Assembly: GCA_003554005.1 (NCBI GenBank)
Contig: PWEU01000327.1
Coordinates: forward strand, 1 to 5,855
Reading direction: 5' to 3'
Length of the DNA: 5,855 nt
From: Nitriliruptoraceae bacterium
Lineage (GTDB): Bacteria > Actinomycetota > Nitriliruptoria > Nitriliruptorales > Nitriliruptoraceae
A model generated the notes under the pieces. The model did no database searches. It saw nothing but the letters and a program-made list of their open reading frames with translations, and was not told the origin of the DNA. Made by a program: the position numbers and the translations under genes. Position 1 is the first letter of the stretch, and every line of letters begins with the position of its first letter. Shown piece by piece: positions 5,828 through 5,855 of the stretch.

Positions 5828-5855
5828 GCGGGAACCCGCGGCGACGCATCGACCC

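Noticed and set aside
5828..5839. GCGGGAACCCGC as a terminator after the last gene
   Set aside because: Only a 5-bp stem with a 2-nt loop and no T-run; too tight and too short to support, and the window ends 16 nt later.

Overview
The window is high-GC DNA, with GTG starts on several genes and C/G-biased third codon positions throughout. Gene content and order point to an actinobacterium. The exact lineage cannot be fixed from sequence alone. No RNA genes, insertion sequences, CRISPR arrays or phage genes were seen. Six protein genes account for nearly all the sequence: four on the minus strand and two on the plus strand.

Layout from left to right. (1) 1-323, minus: the 5' end of treS (trehalose synthase), running off the left edge. 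(2) 368-2359, minus: complete glgE (maltosyltransferase), immediately upstream of treS. (3) 2360-2493: a 134-nt gap with several inverted repeats, including a perfect 9-bp hairpin, and a possible weak promoter. (4) 2494-3480, minus: meaB, a G3E-family GTPase that services methylmalonyl-CoA mutase. (5) 3483-4667, minus: an acetyl-CoA C-acetyltransferase, 2 nt from meaB and surely co-transcribed with it. (6) 4668-4821: a divergent intergenic region. (7) 4822-5247, plus: a VOC-fold methylmalonyl-CoA epimerase (mce). (8) 5327-5827, plus: a small conserved-looking protein of unknown function with a Pro-rich, acidic tail.

Functionally there are two modules. The right half (thiolase, meaB, mce) belongs to acyl-CoA and propionate/methylmalonyl-CoA metabolism: the epimerase prepares (R)-methylmalonyl-CoA for the B12 mutase, and MeaB protects that mutase. 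The mutase genes are not in the window. The left half is the start of a glgE-treS operon, the GlgE route from trehalose through maltose and maltose-1-phosphate to alpha-1,4-glucan. The kinase (Pep2/Mak) and branching enzyme (GlgB) would be expected beyond the left edge. From memory, both modules also lie near each other in other actinobacteria, for example mce and fadA4 close to glgB/glgE in Mycobacterium tuberculosis, so this looks like an ordinary core chromosomal region.

No clearly new system was found. The points most worth a second look are a His-to-Gln change at the first predicted metal-ligand position of the epimerase, the TCGCGA repeat/hairpin cluster in front of glgE, an alternative overlapping start for treS, and the uncharacterised 166-residue protein downstream of mce.
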